Assembly (NCBI GenBank): GCA_002496905.1
Contig: DALV01000094.1
Span: 18,041-43,468, forward strand
Direction: 5' to 3'
DNA: 25,428 nt
Source of the DNA: Euryarchaeota archaeon UBA105
Lineage (GTDB): Archaea > Thermoplasmatota > Poseidoniia > Poseidoniales > Thalassarchaeaceae
Both the position numbers and the translations under genes were made by a program. This document shows positions 23,063 through 25,428 of the stretch, in pieces; position 1 is the first letter of the stretch, and each line of letters opens with the position of its first letter. Under the pieces are notes generated by a model that was not told the DNA's origin, did no database searches, and saw nothing but the letters and a program-made list of their open reading frames with translations.

Positions 23063-23389
23063 TCAGGGTCGCCCACCGGGAGGGTCGTTATCTCGGTTGG
23101 CCTCTGTACGACTCGGGTCATAGCCCTCCCAAACTTCTGGATTTGCATAGCAATCAGGATCATCGCGGTCTGCTTGACCTCCTTTGTCATTGTCCATACC
23201 GTCCCCGCAATTTCCAACGCCTCTATCTTCATCACTCGATAGAAGGGCATCTGGACCGCCACCCATCATTACTGCAATTACCAATCCAACAAGGACAATA
23301 ATAAGCATAATGAGGATGACTTTGGAACTAGTGTCCTTGGACTCAACCTGGACAACAATTTCGACCTTGTCCTCTGCCTTGGATGTCAT
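23063..23389 (-). CDS. Single-span membrane protein with Cys-bounded acidic motif
   Basis: A 108-residue protein from ATG 23389, with GGAGG six bases upstream. Charged N-terminal 22 residues are followed by one helix (VILIMLIIVLVGLVIAVMM, 24-42). The rest is acidic, with CGDGMDNDKGGQADRDDPDC (61-80): two Cys bracketing an Asp-rich loop like the calcium-type CxDGxDNDxDGxxDxxDPDC motif seen in many secreted bacterial proteins. The soluble part is therefore probably extracellular, with a disulfide or Ca-bound loop. It lies between folC and dCMP deaminase, and its stop overlaps the deaminase ribosome-binding site. Function unknown; a link to the flanking enzymes is not obvious. Confidence 0.78.
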   Translation of the reverse strand: MTSKAEDKVEIVVQVESKDTSSKVILIMLIIVLVGLVIAVMMGGGPDALLSSDEDRGVGNCGDGMDNDKGGQADRDDPDCYANPEVWEGYDPSRTEANRDNDPPGGRP

Positions 23390-23424
23390 ACTTGGCCTCC
23401 GAGGTGGGTCATCCCTTTTGATTC

Positions 23425-24645
23425 TCAATGTACGCGAAGGTGCTCCCAAAGGTCGCCATCGCCTCTTTCTACAGCAAACTTTAGCAAGTCTCCGACAAGA
23501 TATACACTACCCATAACGGAGATGCTACAAGCCGCTTGTCTTGACATGATCTCTGCGATCTCAAGGGCCTTTGTCGGATCTCTTTCGATTTTTGGTTCAT
23601 CCAATCTATTTGAAAAAATAAGATCCGCCAGCTCCTCTGCATCAACCGCTGGATTTCTTCCAGTGGTTGGTTCTGTAACGATGATGTGACGGAATGTTGG
23701 CATATGCCAAACTTCGCTTGTTACATCGGCTAAGGCCTCTTCCAAATTGGCCTTTTGAGTAACTCCAATGAGAAGAATTGTCGGCTCTCCAATAGACATT
23801 AATTCGGACTGCAAACCATCGGCATTGTGAGCAGCGCTAATCCTAATTTTGGAATTGAACAATTCCTTTGGTGGCCAATTTGGAGAGCGACCGGGCCAAT
23901 TGATATCCTTTGTTGGTAATTCCCATCCGAATGTTGTAGCGATATATCCTGCAAAAATGAACCAATCTTCCCAATAATTTTCAATTGCTAATCCTTCATG
24001 GACATACAAGTCGTCACCGACTACCTCGGCAATCGCTTCCAAAACGGATTCATCTCCGGGATGGTAAACTACCATTGGCACACCTTCACGATGAATTCCC
24101 GCCTTAGCGCGAGCTATTTGCTCACGAGTATTTCCGAGGATTTCGGTATGATCGAGGCCAATGGTGGTAATGACGCATAAGTCTGCATCGACCAAACATG
24201 TCGCATCACCTTCTCCGCCTAATCCAGTTTCGATTATTGCACGATCTATGCCGGCTTGAGAGAAGGCTAGCATGGCGATTGCAAATGTACATTCGTAGAA
24301 GGTTGGTTCTTCGCCTAATTCTTTTCCAATTTCTACAGCAGCAGCACGAACCGCTGAAAGATGCTGATCGAAAGTACGCGAATCGATTACCTCTCCGTCG
24401 ATACGAACCCTCTCTTCAATGACAACAAGATGTGGGGTAGTAAACAGACCGACCTTCAATCCGCTATTTGACGCAGCGCTGGAAAGAAAGGCACACAGAG
24501 TTCCCTTTCCATTTGTTCCGGCGACATGAATCGATGGGAAATCCAATTGCGGATTATCCATCTTCTGTAGTAACAACTCTATTCTTTGCAAACCGAGATT
24601 CATGCCGGCAAATCGCCTATTCATGAGCCATTCTCGGTCTTCCAT
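23425..24645 (-). CDS. folC: Folylpolyglutamate/dihydrofolate synthase family (Mur ligase fold)
   Basis: A 406-residue Mur-ligase-type ATPase adding glutamate to folates or related pterins. HVAGTNGKGT (40-49) is the P-loop, TTPHLV (69-74) the folate-loop region, ETGLGGEGDATC (139-150) stands in for the usual GLGGRLDATN, and IGLDHTEILGNT (162-173) with K181 in AKAGI gives the metal and carbamylated-Lys sites. The C-terminal domain is present, so it is full length. The R-to-E and N-to-C changes in the GLGG motif suggest a divergent substrate pocket. It opens the minus-strand unit with the single-span protein and dCMP deaminase. A related archaeal pterin ligase (CofE-unlike, Mur-type) cannot be excluded. 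Confidence 0.9.
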   Translation of the reverse strand: MEDREWLMNRRFAGMNLGLQRIELLLQKMDNPQLDFPSIHVAGTNGKGTLCAFLSSAASNSGLKVGLFTTPHLVVIEERVRIDGEVIDSRTFDQHLSAVRAAAVEIGKELGEEPTFYECTFAIAMLAFSQAGIDRAIIETGLGGEGDATCLVDADLCVITTIGLDHTEILGNTREQIARAKAGIHREGVPMVVYHPGDESVLEAIAEVVGDDLYVHEGLAIENYWEDWFIFAGYIATTFGWELPTKDINWPGRSPNWPPKELFNSKIRISAAHNADGLQSELMSIGEPTILLIGVTQKANLEEALADVTSEVWHMPTFRHIIVTEPTTGRNPAVDAEELADLIFSNRLDEPKIERDPTKALEIAEIMSRQAACSISVMGSVYLVGDLLKFAVERGDGDLWEHLRVH

Positions 24646-24664
24646 TGCTACACAACCGCCCTGC

Positions 24665-24674
24665 CCCTATAGGG
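24665..24674. promoter_or_regulatory. Palindrome in the folC/A22 protease divergent promoter
   Basis: CCCTATAGGG is a perfect 10-bp palindrome with a central TATA, about midway in the 76-base gap between the two divergent starts. It may serve as a shared core promoter element or operator. Evidence is composition and position only. Confidence 0.35.
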
Positions 24675-24721
24675 CGCGGGTACGGGTCAAGGTGATATGG
24701 AACTTGAACTTGGGGGAGATT

Positions 24722-25428
24722 GTGTCCGACCGAAGTGAAAGTGTCATCGAGATGATGATGGAGCAATGGGAATCCATGGTTGGCATGGCTGGAATGTTCG
24801 TTGTGACTATAGGAATCGGTATGTTCATTCAACCGCTATATGATATTCCAGAGGCTAGGGCATTCGGAGAAGAAGGGACTACGAAATCTGGGTTTATCTT
24901 GTTTGAACTATTGATGATCGGAATTTTCACAGTGGGGATTATTTGGTTGGCCCGTAAGGGTTTGGATTACCTCATCAAGGGAATAGTTATGTTTGCCCTT
25001 GGACTGAGCCTATTCTATGCCATTCAACCATTTACCTTGCTACTTCTATACATTCTTGGCTTCGCCACGGCTGCTTCTGTCGGATTATCCGCTCTAGCCA
25101 TAACCATTGGAAGTATGGTCACACTATATCGCTATCCAGAATGGTGGGTAGTGAATTCAGTTGGAGTGATGGTCGGTTCTGGAGTAATAGTGATGATTGG
25201 AATCTCTTTCGTTCCAACACTCGTAATAATTTTCATGGTTTTAGCGGCAATTTACGATTATTGGGCTGTTCACAAAAGCAAGCATATGCTTGAACTTGCA
25301 GATACGATGATCGGACTCAAACTGCCTGTTTTACTTGTAGCTCCAAAGGAAAAGGGATACTCTTTCTTAGAACAAGAAGGAGACATAATGCAAGATTCAC
25401 CTCCCCCGCCTCCTGACGTAATGGAAGC
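24722..25428 (+). CDS. Presenilin/SPP-like A22 membrane protease (C-terminus beyond window)
   Basis: An open frame of 235 codons to the window edge, with about six hydrophobic helices. AAIYDYWAVHKSKHMLELAD carries the first catalytic Asp in a YD motif, followed by a typical KLPVLLVAP. This is the pattern of archaeal presenilin/signal peptide peptidase homologues (PF06550). The second aspartate motif GxGD should lie beyond 25428. The linker ends QDSPPPPP, a disordered loop between helices. The start is uncertain: GTG 24722 follows GGGGGAG closely, while TTG 24704 in the same frame lies 7 bases after AGGTGAT. A22 enzymes cleave transmembrane segments, including remnant signal peptides. Divergent from folC. 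Confidence 0.85.
   Translation, partial: MSDRSESVIEMMMEQWESMVGMAGMFVVTIGIGMFIQPLYDIPEARAFGEEGTTKSGFILFELLMIGIFTVGIIWLARKGLDYLIKGIVMFALGLSLFYAIQPFTLLLLYILGFATAASVGLSALAITIGSMVTLYRYPEWWVVNSVGVMVGSGVIVMIGISFVPTLVIIFMVLAAIYDYWAVHKSKHMLELADTMIGLKLPVLLVAPKEKGYSFLEQEGDIMQDSPPPPPDVME

Noticed and set aside
24697..24738. Thirteen-codon ORF with AGGTGAT directly before its ATG
   Set aside because: The ribosome-binding site touches the ATG, which is too close; it more likely serves the TTG or GTG start of the A22 protease.
1..25428. Mobile element, toxin-antitoxin or defence island
   Set aside because: No transposase, integrase, restriction or toxin family was recognised, and gene content is housekeeping or envelope-related.

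Overview
The window looks like a chromosomal segment of a marine planktonic euryarchaeon. Ca. Poseidoniia (Marine Group II) is my best guess; Marine Group III or another Thermoplasmatota-related lineage is not excluded. The archaeal markers are a CDC48 double-AAA ATPase with an adjacent PRC-barrel protein, an MC1-type chromosomal protein, an Hjc-like Holliday junction resolvase, an Lhr-type helicase, a signal peptidase I with catalytic Ser/His, a stand-alone Lrp RAM domain and a presenilin-like (A22) protease. A three-gene succinate dehydrogenase indicates respiration. Genes are dense, with gaps mostly under 150 bases and many G-rich Shine-Dalgarno sites. I see no rRNA, tRNA, CRISPR array, transposase or prophage.

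Layout. 1-5101 (minus): one direction of transcription reads CDC48, PRC-barrel protein, DUF4350-type membrane protein, DUF58 protein (cut by the window edge). 5244-7445 (plus): an ALDH7-like aldehyde dehydrogenase and a small membrane protein. 7446-7830: 385 bases holding a terminator-like hairpin, an unreported-looking 35-aa zinc-ribbon gene on the minus strand, a hairpin over its leader, and the sdh promoter. 7831-11321 (plus): sdhCAB. 11414-14541: a compact nucleic-acid cluster with MC1, a RAM-domain protein, a possible 45-aa ORF, a macro domain protein, a RuvC/YqgF-like predicted nuclease, an Hjc-like resolvase and a coiled-coil protein. 14606-18962: envelope functions, with a site-2 protease, signal peptidase I coupled to an unknown membrane protein, and a PI-PLC-like lipoprotein. 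19029-22614 (plus): Lhr helicase and a UPF0200-like P-loop kinase. 22616-24645 (minus): FolC, a single-span protein with an acidic Cys-bounded motif, and dCMP deaminase. From 24722 (plus): the N-terminal half of a presenilin/SPP-like protease.

How they fit together. Three themes stand out. (i) DNA architecture and repair: MC1, two unrelated resolvase-fold proteins divergently transcribed from one short region, Lhr, and a macro domain protein. (ii) Membrane protein processing: signal peptidase, S2P and A22 protease, plus CDC48. (iii) Thymidylate supply: FolC makes the folate cofactor form and dCMP deaminase makes dUMP. The best candidates for something undescribed are the paired RuvC-like/Hjc-like nucleases with a shared inverted-repeat promoter, the tiny zinc-ribbon protein with its structured leader, and the PI-PLC-like lipoprotein. 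All functional links beyond the individual families are inference.
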